Assembly (NCBI GenBank): GCA_030633225.1
Contig: DAOVTF010000171.1
Location: forward strand, 1 to 5,046
Length of the DNA stretch: 5,046 nt
Direction: 5' to 3'
Origin: Flavobacteriaceae bacterium
GTDB taxonomy: Bacteria; Bacteroidota; Bacteroidia; Flavobacteriales; Flavobacteriaceae
The position numbers were made by a program, and so were the translations under genes. Below are positions 1 through 5,046 of this stretch, piece after piece (the stretch's first letter is position 1; each line of letters starts with the position of its first letter). The notes beneath the pieces were generated by a model. The model did not search any database, had not been told where the DNA came from, and saw only the letters and a program-made list of their open reading frames with translations.

Positions 1-140
1 AACTTGTCAGGTGTTGCAACACCAGCCGGTACTTCTGTGGTCATCTTCATTTTAGGAATAGTTGTCCCTTTCTCTTGAGCATGAACAGTAGAAAGAATAC
101 TTCCTACTAATAATGCACTTAATATTAATCTTGTTTTCAT
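1..140 (-). CDS. Exported protein, probable DUF1254/DUF1214 family (N-terminal fragment)
   Basis: Only the first 46 codons lie in the window; the rest runs off the left edge. The frame opens with an ATG at 140-138. Residues 1-21 are a clear signal peptide: MKTR, then a hydrophobic stretch LILSALLVGSILS, then a VHA|QE cleavage site. The mature start contains TTEVPAGVATPDK (34-46), which resembles the opening of secreted DUF1254-domain proteins, where a 'P-G-(I/V)-x-T-P-D-K' segment precedes the first domain. The family is exported and of unknown biochemical role; that part is family knowledge recalled from memory. The gene follows the SYLF gene on the same strand after 55 bp with no convincing terminator or full promoter between them, so co-transcription is likely. 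The leader before its ATG is nearly identical to that of the SYLF gene. The export signal is certain, the family name moderately so, because the diagnostic domains are outside the window. Confidence 0.6.
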   Translation of the reverse strand, partial: MKTRLILSALLVGSILSTVHAQEKGTTIPKMKMTTEVPAGVATPDK

Positions 141-195
141 CTAGTTTATCTTTAATTATAAAAGTAATAAATTTTAGTAGAACGAATATGAAATT

Positions 196-798
196 TTAAT
201 TCAAATCATCATCAACAAGAAACTTTGTTCCCTGTACAGTTGCTTGTGCAGCTAGTCCTTTATCTGCTATTTGGTAGAGCGTTACACCTGGTGCAATATT
301 CATTGCTACAGAAACAGAGGCTCCTTGATCACCTGCGTCTGCGGTTGCATCTGCTTGACCATCTGCAGACCATCCACTAATTAGAAAGTTATCAAAGCCA
401 GATTTATTTTCAAAAATAAAAATAGCATAATAAGATTTTAACCCAATTCCAATTCCTGCACCAAAAGAAATCATTTTCATATAAGTTTGTTTTCCTGTAG
501 AATTATTAATAGCTAAACCTTTCCCATTGCCTGAAGACAATACGAATAAATTAACACCAGTGTTAGTAAAAACAGCATAGCCATATGCGTTTGCAATTTT
601 AGACTTTGCTGAAGGTTCAACTTTATAAAGTTCTTTTAGCCCTTTAGTTTTTCCACTTTGTATCGCCTTACGCTCTTTTTTTGCTTTTTTTATTTCCTTA
701 TTAGTTTTATCTTGAGCTATAGCTGTTGAAAAATTTACCGTTAAGAAAAATAACGAAAGTGCTAATAATGATCTGTTCAATTTTTTATTTGTTTTCAT
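196..798 (-). CDS. Secreted SYLF-domain (Ysc84-type) lipid-binding-like protein
   Basis: A 200-residue protein when started at the ATG at 798-796. An in-frame ATG five codons upstream (813-811) gives 205 residues. I prefer the inner start because it begins directly with a normal signal peptide (MKTNKKLNR, hydrophobic 10-23, cleavage near AIA|QD at 28/29) and because the leader before it matches that of the downstream gene. Residues 30-66 are a lysine-rich, probably helical segment. Residues 67-200 match the SYLF/Ysc84 fold: KIANAYGYAVF (67-77), a glycine-rich turn GAGIGIGL (113-120), FENKSGFDNFL (129-139), and the typical ending GLAAQATVQGTKF plus DDDLN (181-200). Eukaryotic SYLF proteins bind phosphoinositides; bacterial members are periplasmic or outer-membrane associated and poorly understood. 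It is probably the first gene of an operon with the DUF1254-like gene and is transcribed divergently from the AraC regulator, its likely controller (inference). Confidence 0.85.
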   Translation of the reverse strand: MKTNKKLNRSLLALSLFFLTVNFSTAIAQDKTNKEIKKAKKERKAIQSGKTKGLKELYKVEPSAKSKIANAYGYAVFTNTGVNLFVLSSGNGKGLAINNSTGKQTYMKMISFGAGIGIGLKSYYAIFIFENKSGFDNFLISGWSADGQADATADAGDQGASVSVAMNIAPGVTLYQIADKGLAAQATVQGTKFLVDDDLN

Positions 799-827
799 AT
801 AGTTTATTTTCATATTAAATTAAGTTG

Positions 828-862
828 CAAATTTAAATGATAAATCATAAGATTAGCATCAA
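828..862 (-). promoter_or_regulatory. Candidate Bacteroidota-type promoter for the SYLF/DUF1254 operon
   Basis: On the minus strand TAAATTTG (835-828) fits the Bacteroidota -7 consensus TAnnTTTG exactly. A TTG at 862-860 lies 24 nt upstream, slightly longer than the usual -33 to -7 spacing. Transcription would start near 821-823, leaving a leader of about 24 nt before the ATG at 798 but only about 9 nt before the alternative ATG at 813, which favours the inner start. Between the two boxes lies a short inverted repeat, ATGAT-AA-ATCAT (837-848), a possible but unproven protein-binding site. Confidence 0.45.
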
Positions 863-901
863 AAATCCGCAAATAAATAATAATAATTAAATCTAAAATA
901 G

Positions 902-909
902 TAGTTTTG
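902..909 (+). promoter_or_regulatory. Candidate -7 box of the AraC-family gene
   Basis: TAGTTTTG at 902-909 fits the Bacteroidota -7 consensus TAnnTTTG and lies 22 bp before the ATG at 932, so the leader would be roughly 15-18 nt. No TTG is seen at the expected -33 distance, where the sequence is only A/T repeats. The call therefore rests on one box and on its position. Confidence 0.35.
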
Positions 910-931
910 TTTTGAATATACAGCTATTGAT

Positions 932-1867
932 ATGCAAAGAATTAAAGGTCGTTTTACAGATATTGATTTATACAATGAAACAGTTAAAAATTGGAATTTA
1001 AATTTTAAATTATTGAGTAAAGGAGACTTCAATGCTAATCTACATATGATTTATGATGAAAATATTTCAGTAGCTAGAGAGAAGCTGTCTGGAAAAATTG
1101 AACAAAAAGGAAATACTCAAGAAGGATTGATTGTATTTGGAATTCCTGTCAATAACTCTTCTTTTTATTGGTTCGATAAAAAAGTTGATTGTAATGATCT
1201 TCTTATTTTTCCTTTCGAAAATAATTTTGAAGTTATTTCTGTTTCCAATTTTGAAGTGTACGTAGTTTCTATAAGTAAAAATTTGTTTTATAGAACAATG
1301 AATAAAATGAATGTTTTAAAAAGTGAAACAATTTATAATGGAAAACCTAAAGAACTATTTTTAACTAAAGACTTTTCAAAAAGGTTAACCAATCTATTAG
1401 ATTATTATTTAAATACAAATTTAAAAAACAAAGAGAAAAATAAGGCATTAACCGATTCTATAACGTTTAGCTTGATTAAGTATTTAGAAAAGGCTGAATT
1501 GAAGGAATCTGCCAATCGAAAAAATAAAAAAAAATATGCTGTTGAAAAAGCTGTAGAAATAATTAATAATCAGGTTAATAAATTGTTTTCAATTCCTCAA
1601 TTATGTGCTATGGTTGGTGTAAGTGAAAGGACTCTATTATCTGCATTTAATGAAAAGTATAAGGTGGGACCAAGTCAATATATTAAAGCATACAGATTAA
1701 ATTTAGTGAAAAAGGAAATTTATAATACTAAAACTAAGAGCATTTCTAAAATAGCAGGAAAATATCATTTTTGGCACATGGGGCAGCTTGCAAAAGACTT
1801 TAAAAAGCAATTTGGAATATTACCTTCAGAGGTAAGAAAAAACAAGTTTAATAATAAGCCTGAATAA
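932..1867 (+). CDS. AraC-family transcriptional regulator
   Basis: A 311-residue DNA-binding regulator of normal length for the family. Residues 1 to about 190 form a ligand-sensing-type N-terminal region rich in beta strands. Residues 203-305 are the AraC/XylS double helix-turn-helix: the first HTH is IPQLCAMVGVSERTLLSAF (221-239), the second ISKIAGKYHFWHMGQLAKDF (271-290), closed by the family signature FGILPSEVRK (294-303). The 'FWHxGxxxxDFxxxFG' pattern in the second HTH recalls the EutR-like and aromatic-catabolism AraC regulators. The start is the only reasonable ATG; no Shine-Dalgarno is present, as usual in this phylum. It is divergent from the SYLF/DUF1254 operon (133 bp between start codons) and convergent with the transporter gene (13 bp between stops). 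It likely controls the divergent operon and possibly itself. The inducer cannot be read from the sequence. Confidence 0.92.
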   Translation: MQRIKGRFTDIDLYNETVKNWNLNFKLLSKGDFNANLHMIYDENISVAREKLSGKIEQKGNTQEGLIVFGIPVNNSSFYWFDKKVDCNDLLIFPFENNFEVISVSNFEVYVVSISKNLFYRTMNKMNVLKSETIYNGKPKELFLTKDFSKRLTNLLDYYLNTNLKNKEKNKALTDSITFSLIKYLEKAELKESANRKNKKKYAVEKAVEIINNQVNKLFSIPQLCAMVGVSERTLLSAFNEKYKVGPSQYIKAYRLNLVKKEIYNTKTKSISKIAGKYHFWHMGQLAKDFKKQFGILPSEVRKNKFNNKPE

Positions 1868-1880
1868 AATTTATATAGAC

Positions 1881-2831
1881 TCATTTTTTAGAAAATTTAT
1901 TCTTATCAAACCAAACAAACTGATAAACTAATAAGAATGTATTGAAATCAGTTCCCGCTCTTGTAGAAAAACCATTAGTATAGACAGCCTTTAGAGTGTG
2001 TTTTTTAGCAACTCGATAGGCAAAAGTAAGTCCATATCTACTATTATTTACATCTATTTCTTGTTCGATATCATTAATCTCAAATTTCCCTCCAATTGTT
2101 TTTCCTATAGATCCTGCAATCCATACCCCAGGTTTAAAAATGTAACCTGTATGAAATTGAGCTCCATAAATTGGTTTTTGAAAACTTGAATTTCCTCCAA
2201 AATAATTATTATTCTCAGTGAATAACCAAGAATTCAAGTGTGCTTCAAAAATGAGTTTTTTCTTGATTGTATAAGAACCAGCCATTCCTATTTTAAAATC
2301 CCACCTATTAGATCCCAAATTAATTAACTTATTAGAATCATACTGACCAACAGGAACTCGTACTCTAAAAAACATTCCTAATTTGAATTTTTCTTTTTCA
2401 TGTTTTACAAATTCTGCTGGCTTTAAAGGTGGTGAACCAATTAATATCATAGAAATTCGAAGTAATGGGTCTCCAAATCCATTTCTTGTAGTAGAGCTAT
2501 CAATCTGATTTAAAGTTCCTGTAAATTCAGCGAAAGAGTAAGGAGCAACAACATCAAATTTAGTTAATTTATTGAATAACTTAAAACTATGTGCATATGC
2601 AAAAATAACGTTGTTTAAACTAGCATTTAAATCTTCTATTGGCGAATTGTTATCTAAAAGTATATTTCCTTTTGAATATCCATAGGAGGCTATAGCTACA
2701 TTAGTTCCAGTAGGTATAGAAGACAGAATTCGTGGCTCAAGATCTTGTGATTGAACAGGTATACAAAACAGAGTGGTCAAAAGCCACAGTGCAATAAGAT
2801 TTAAAGTATTAATGGTTGATTTGATTAACAA
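1881..2831 (-). CDS. Outer-membrane transporter of the 'MetA-pathway of phenol degradation' family
   Basis: A 316-residue predicted outer-membrane barrel. Residues 1-28 are a signal peptide (hydrophobic 10-25, cleavage near VQS|QD). The mature part opens with QDLEPR (29-34) and PTGTN (40-44), then has FDVVAPY (92-98), GFGDPLLRISMILIGSPPLK (118-137), a conserved-looking VPVGQYDSNKLINLGSNRW (159-177) and NNNYFGGN (207-214). This order and wording match the Phenol_MetA_deg transporter family, whose members are often found beside catabolic genes and are thought to pass hydrophobic compounds across the outer membrane (family knowledge). Alternating polar/hydrophobic strands continue to a C-terminus rich in aromatics (LLVYQFVWF). 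The codon at 2831-2829 is TTG, not ATG; the frame is closed by TAA 48 bp upstream without any in-frame ATG, and no Met occurs near the N-terminus, so TTG is the best start. No TAnnTTTG promoter box is evident upstream. Confidence 0.8.
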   Translation of the reverse strand: MLIKSTINTLNLIALWLLTTLFCIPVQSQDLEPRILSSIPTGTNVAIASYGYSKGNILLDNNSPIEDLNASLNNVIFAYAHSFKLFNKLTKFDVVAPYSFAEFTGTLNQIDSSTTRNGFGDPLLRISMILIGSPPLKPAEFVKHEKEKFKLGMFFRVRVPVGQYDSNKLINLGSNRWDFKIGMAGSYTIKKKLIFEAHLNSWLFTENNNYFGGNSSFQKPIYGAQFHTGYIFKPGVWIAGSIGKTIGGKFEINDIEQEIDVNNSRYGLTFAYRVAKKHTLKAVYTNGFSTRAGTDFNTFLLVYQFVWFDKNKFSKK

Positions 2832-2898
2832 AATGCTGCAATTTTTGAGTAAATAAAAAGTTTTTAAATAAAATTATTTCCTACTGTTATTTTAATAT

Positions 2899-2925
2899 AA
2901 AAAAATCCTTATGCCAGACAGGCAT
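2899..2925 (-). terminator. Candidate intrinsic terminator after the barrel gene
   Basis: Read on the minus strand, ATGCC-TGTCT-GGCAT (2925-2911) forms a perfect 5-bp stem with a 5-nt loop, followed by AAGGA and then seven T (2905-2899). The stem is short and the T run starts 5 nt late, so it would be a weak terminator. It is placed to end transcripts coming from the barrel gene and the small frame before the TTG-started transporter gene. The plus-strand reading also gives a T-rich tail (2926-2935), so it could work both ways. Confidence 0.4.
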
Positions 2926-2929
2926 TTCA

Positions 2930-2949
2930 TTTTTTCCTTGATGAAAAAA
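2930..2949. repeat. A/T hairpin, 7-bp arms
   Basis: TTTTTTC at 2930-2936 and GAAAAAA at 2943-2949 are perfect inverted repeats around a 6-nt loop (CTTGAT). The stem has a single G-C pair, so it is weak alone. It sits 4 bp from the ATGCC hairpin and may belong to the same terminator or repeat module. Confidence 0.4.
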
Positions 2950-3012
2950 CGAAACAAAAAAATCATGGCTTACAATAATTTAACATCCTAAATTTTATAA
3001 AAACTAAGTGCA

Positions 3013-3048
3013 GCCGAGTGATTTTCGAGCAAGCTCTCAACTTCTCGG
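3013..3048. repeat. Bulged imperfect hairpin (CCGAG/CTCGG outer stem, GAGC/GCTC inner stem)
   Basis: CCGAG (3013-3017) pairs with CTCGG (3044-3048), TGA (3018-3020) can pair with TCA (3037-3039), and GAGC (3027-3030) pairs with GCTC (3033-3036) across two unpaired A. Asymmetric bulges separate the stems. It is the most GC-rich patch of the spacer and is flanked by a direct repeat ACTAAG (3003-3008 and 3053-3058). There is no T run after it on either strand, so it is not a normal terminator. A REP-like or folded RNA element is possible; function unknown. Confidence 0.4.
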
Positions 3049-3053
3049 TTTTA

Positions 3054-3176
3054 CTAAGCTTTTACTTCATTCAGAACCTCAAATTCTTGAAGGCCACCCT
3101 TCAAGCAAGTAATATCAAATAATGTTTCACCAGTTTGTCCATTAAATTCGTGATAGACCAATATTTTATTTACCAT
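3054..3176 (-). CDS. Small open frame of 40 codons overlapping the barrel gene stop
   Basis: ATG at 3176-3174, TAG at 3056-3054. The start codon lies inside the last sense codons of the barrel gene (GCATGGTAA), a 7-nt overlap in the +1-type arrangement typical of translational coupling. The predicted peptide begins MVNKILVYHEFNGQTGETLF, continues DITCLKGGLQEFEVLNEVKA, and has no signal peptide or membrane segment. It is mildly acidic with one Cys. I do not recognise a family. In favour: the tight overlap, a balanced amino-acid mix, and a frame not dominated by the Lys/Asn/Ile/Phe of random A/T-rich DNA. Against: it is short, its middle coincides with a perfect hairpin, and it could be the remnant of a longer gene or a chance frame. 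Confidence 0.35.
   Translation of the reverse strand: MVNKILVYHEFNGQTGETLFDITCLKGGLQEFEVLNEVKA
3086..3105. repeat. Perfect 8-bp hairpin with 4-nt loop
   Basis: CTTGAAGG (3086-3093) and CCTTCAAG (3098-3105) are exact inverted repeats around CCAC (GTGG on the minus strand). It lies 64 bp beyond the barrel gene stop on its transcript. Neither strand has a T run behind it, so it is not a canonical terminator; 3'-end protection of the mRNA, a binding site, or a mere consequence of coding for CLKGGLQ in the small frame are all possible. Confidence 0.6.
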
Positions 3177-4273
3177 GCTGAACCAACAGACATGTAAAAT
3201 GCCCAATCTTCAGGACCTCTGGCAAGATCAGCTCCAATTTTAAGACCAAGATCTTTTAAAACCAAATATCTTATTCCTGCTCCATAGTTATAAACCAATT
3301 CATTTTTTATTTTTTCATCAACTGAGTCTATTGCCGCTCCAAAACCAGTAAAACCAACTACTCCCCATTTGGGAGTCAAATTATATAATTGCTCCGTTTC
3401 AAATACCACAGCAAACTTTCCCTGATATCGAAGTGCCGGAATACCTCTTAAACTCACATAAGGATAGGCATAAAATGGAGGTGATCCTGATATCAAATTT
3501 GTTTCAACTCGAAATGCAGGAATCCACTTTTCATTAACTGGGAAATAGGCATGAGTATAAAAATTAAGCAAACCCCAATCTCTTTGACTTCCTAAAACTT
3601 CTAGATTTTGATTATAGCTTAAATGAAATTTAATGCCCTTTGTAGGTGATAAAAAATTGTTTAAATTATCATATTCTCCAATAATAGCAACTCCACTATT
3701 CCATAAAGCAAAATCATCTGAATTAAAATCTTCTGTATCTATCTTATCATCGGTAGGAATTGTGATCTTTGAAAGTTGATATTTACCACCTACATAAAAA
3801 TCACTATCACTAATTCCAAATAACATCTGCTGCATAAACATAAAAACATTCTGATCAAAAGTTATTGGATTTTCACTACCAAATCCATAATAATCGAGTG
3901 TTATTTGTCCATATCCTAAAAAACCAGTATATCTTATTTTATCATTTTTCCAGAATCCTAAGTATCCACCACCGGCAAACCAGGTGCCATTTGTAGTTAT
4001 ACCTGCCGCACCAACTACAATGTCGGATTTTTGAAGACTGTCATTTTTAGGTAAAAACAACATCCCACCACCTATTAAACCGTAGCCAACTGCTGGTTCT
4101 GTAATAGGTACTACAATTGGAAGAATCTTCTTTTTCTTTTTAAGCTTTTTTTGATTTTCTCCATCAATTTCTCCAAACTTATCAATAGGTAATGTTGTTT
4201 GATTCTGAGAATAAACAAACATAATATTACTTAAGAAAAGTATTGTAGCAAATATGATTTTATTCTTATTCAT
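3170..4273 (-). CDS. BamA/TamA-family (surface antigen D15-like) outer-membrane barrel without POTRA domains
   Basis: A 367-residue outer-membrane protein. Residues 1-22 are a signal peptide (VYS|QN). A short linker with a strikingly basic run KKLKKKKK (42-49) leads into PIVVPITEPAVGYGLIGGGM (52-71), the usual first strand of D15-type barrels in this phylum. Later come DNLNNFLSPTKGIKF (about 203-217), the counterpart of the 'D-x-x-D/N-x-x-x-P-x-x-G' strand, and LRGIPALRYQGK (about 276-287), the L6-loop LRG/RY(R/Q)G-type signature of the Omp85 superfamily, followed by acidic FETEQLY. The protein ends in alternating strands and a terminal aromatic residue (SAW), as expected of a barrel inserted by the BAM complex. 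True BamA/TamA carry N-terminal POTRA domains; there is no room for them here, so this is a short barrel-only member of unknown substrate, not the assembly factor. It follows YgiQ on the same strand after 89 bp. Confidence 0.82.
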   Translation of the reverse strand: MNKNKIIFATILFLSNIMFVYSQNQTTLPIDKFGEIDGENQKKLKKKKKILPIVVPITEPAVGYGLIGGGMLFLPKNDSLQKSDIVVGAAGITTNGTWFAGGGYLGFWKNDKIRYTGFLGYGQITLDYYGFGSENPITFDQNVFMFMQQMLFGISDSDFYVGGKYQLSKITIPTDDKIDTEDFNSDDFALWNSGVAIIGEYDNLNNFLSPTKGIKFHLSYNQNLEVLGSQRDWGLLNFYTHAYFPVNEKWIPAFRVETNLISGSPPFYAYPYVSLRGIPALRYQGKFAVVFETEQLYNLTPKWGVVGFTGFGAAIDSVDEKIKNELVYNYGAGIRYLVLKDLGLKIGADLARGPEDWAFYMSVGSAW

Positions 4274-4287
4274 TTTTTGAAATATTA

Positions 4288-4321
4288 TAAATATAGTTTT
4301 TAAAATTTAAAGCTTGCTCAA
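4288..4321 (-). promoter_or_regulatory. Weak candidate promoter of the barrel gene
   Basis: On the minus strand TTG (4321-4319) is followed after 23 nt by TATATTTA (4295-4288), one base off the Bacteroidota -7 box TAnnTTTG. Transcription would start only about 8-10 nt before the ATG at 4273. In such A/T-rich DNA a near-match like this can arise by chance, and read-through from the YgiQ gene is an alternative. Confidence 0.25.
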
Positions 4322-4362
4322 CTAGATTCAACAAAACATTTAATACCAAACCCAATTTAAAA

Positions 4363-5046
4363 CTATTTATGTCTTCTCTTTTTATATTTTGGCAATACAC
4401 TGGTATAGCCTTTTTGTTTCACTCTCTTTTTGTTTCTATTATTTGAATTGCCTTTTCCTTGAGATTTTTCTTTTTGCAGATATTTGTTAGAACTTAGCAA
4501 TTTTTCAATCAGATCATTTCTATGCACTTTTTGCAAGGTGTTTTTTATCCAATTATAATTTTCTTTTTTATACCAAAAGAAAAAGCGATGCTGTTCATCT
4601 TTATCCTTTTTAGATTTTGGAGCATACATTTTTTTTAATGTATACGGGTGATAACCAGAATAATAAATAACCGTAGCAACTGTCATTGGTGTTGGTGTAA
4701 ATCCCTGAACCTGTTCTAATTGGAAACCCATATCTTTGGTTTCAGCTGCAAGATTTGCCATATCTTCTAATTCACAGGCCGGGTGACTGGAAATAAAATA
4801 AGGTATTAATTGAAGATTTAGTTTTTTCTTGATATTGATCTTATCAAAAGTATTTTTAAACTTGTGAAAATATTTAAACGAAGGTTTTCTCATCAATTTT
4901 AAAACCGGATCTGATGTATGTTCAGGAGCAACTTTAAGTCGGCCCGACACATGTTTCGTCATTACTTCTTCTGTATATTCTTCCAGTTCCTTCACATCGG
5001 CATTTTTGTTAAATTCCGGAACCAACATATCATAACGAATTCCGCT
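4363..5046 (-). CDS. ygiQ: YgiQ-family radical SAM protein (C-terminal fragment)
   Basis: The frame is open to the right edge: six further codons (SGIRYD) precede the first internal Met, so the ATG at 5028 is not the start. About 227 C-terminal residues are visible. Diagnostic stretches, numbered from the first visible residue, are GRLKVAPEHTSDPVLKLMRK (35-54), IPYFISSHPAC (81-91) and LEQVQGFTPTPMTVAT (110-125), then a GYHPYTLKKMY segment and QHRFFFWYKKEN. These belong to the end of the radical SAM barrel and the YgiQ C-terminal domain. The tail is very basic and probably disordered (KGYTSVLPKYKKRRHK). The CxxxCxxC motif that binds the 4Fe-4S cluster must lie outside the window. YgiQ proteins are widespread and conserved, usually around 600-750 residues, with no firmly established substrate. 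The following barrel gene lies 89 bp downstream on the same strand. Confidence 0.93.
   Translation of the reverse strand, partial: SGIRYDMLVPEFNKNADVKELEEYTEEVMTKHVSGRLKVAPEHTSDPVLKLMRKPSFKYFHKFKNTFDKINIKKKLNLQLIPYFISSHPACELEDMANLAAETKDMGFQLEQVQGFTPTPMTVATVIYYSGYHPYTLKKMYAPKSKKDKDEQHRFFFWYKKENYNWIKNTLQKVHRNDLIEKLLSSNKYLQKEKSQGKGNSNNRNKKRVKQKGYTSVLPKYKKRRHK

Larger units (their letters stand above)
2832..3053. other. Non-coding spacer with several hairpins; possible dispersed intergenic repeat
   Basis: Apart from the small frame to its right, no gene is visible here. From about 2899 to 3050 the sequence is unlike the plain A/T spacers elsewhere in the window. It contains an ATGCC/GGCAT hairpin (2911-2925), a T6C/GA6 hairpin (2930-2949), a purine run GAAACAAAAAAATCA (2951-2965), and a more GC-rich bulged hairpin (3013-3048). 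The T-rich/A-rich block around 2928-2965 resembles a motif I associate with multicopy intergenic elements in flavobacterial genomes; that is recollection, not a search result. Only one copy is present in this window. The stretch from 2832 to 2898 is plain A/T-rich DNA with no recognisable signal. Confidence 0.35.

Noticed and set aside
799..813. Upstream ATG of the SYLF gene adding five residues (MKINY)
   Set aside because: It would sit only about 9 nt from the likely transcription start, and the matching leader of the neighbouring gene points to the ATG at 798.
1863..1901. A/T-only inverted repeat (AATAAAATTT with AAATTTATT) across the convergent stops
   Set aside because: No G-C pairs, a bulge and a 20-nt loop make it too weak to call a terminator, although a bidirectional end is expected here.
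1998..2189. Plus-strand open frame of 63 codons
   Set aside because: It lies wholly inside the transporter gene on the opposite strand, has a low-complexity Phe/Ile/Ser-rich product and no start signals; it is a shadow frame.
2941..2991. Plus-strand 16-codon frame starting ATGAAAAAACG
   Set aside because: Too short and made of the A-rich arm of a hairpin; no support for translation.
3013..3048. Possible integron attC-like site
   Set aside because: The fold has bulges like attC, but the GTTRRRY/RYYYAAC core sites are absent and there is no integrase or cassette array.
4310..4320. AGCTTGCTC also present in the bulged hairpin at 3027-3036 (opposite orientation)
   Set aside because: A 9-base match is expected many times by chance within 5 kb on two strands, and the flanks do not match.
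5026..5028. Internal ATG as start of a 221-residue protein
   Set aside because: The frame continues to the window edge and the sequence is clearly the C-terminal part of a much longer YgiQ protein.

Overview
The window looks like AT-rich chromosomal DNA from a member of the Bacteroidota, most likely a flavobacterium. The reasons are the A/T-rich spacers, the absence of Shine-Dalgarno sequences before the genes, two octamers that fit the Bacteroidota -7 promoter box TAnnTTTG, and proteins that read as flavobacterial versions of their families. This assignment rests on style, not on a marker gene.

Layout from left to right: (1) 1-140, minus strand, the signal-peptide end of a secreted protein cut by the window edge, probably a DUF1254/DUF1214 protein. 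(2) 196-798, minus strand, a secreted SYLF (Ysc84-type) protein 55 bp upstream of the first gene and probably in the same operon. (3) 814-931, a divergent promoter region. (4) 932-1867, plus strand, an AraC-family regulator. (5) 1881-2831, minus strand, an outer-membrane 'MetA-pathway of phenol degradation'-type transporter that converges on the regulator with 13 bp between stop codons and appears to start with TTG. (6) 2832-3053, a gene-poor stretch with several hairpins that resembles a terminator plus a dispersed intergenic repeat. (7) 3054-3176, an easily missed 40-codon open frame whose ATG overlaps the stop of the next gene. (8) 3170-4273, minus strand, a POTRA-less BamA/TamA-family outer-membrane barrel. 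(9) 4363-5046, minus strand, the C-terminal third or so of a YgiQ-family radical SAM protein, cut by the right edge.

Genes 1, 2, 4 and 5 plausibly form one envelope-related group: an AraC regulator flanked by a divergent operon of two exported proteins and by a convergent outer-membrane channel-like protein. The likely inducer would be a small hydrophobic or aromatic compound, but nothing in the sequence identifies it. The barrel protein and YgiQ look like a separate unit. No mobile-element gene, CRISPR array, tRNA or rRNA is visible. No clearly new system stands out; the best leads are the overlapping small frame, the structured spacer after the barrel gene, and the near-identical leaders of genes 1 and 2.
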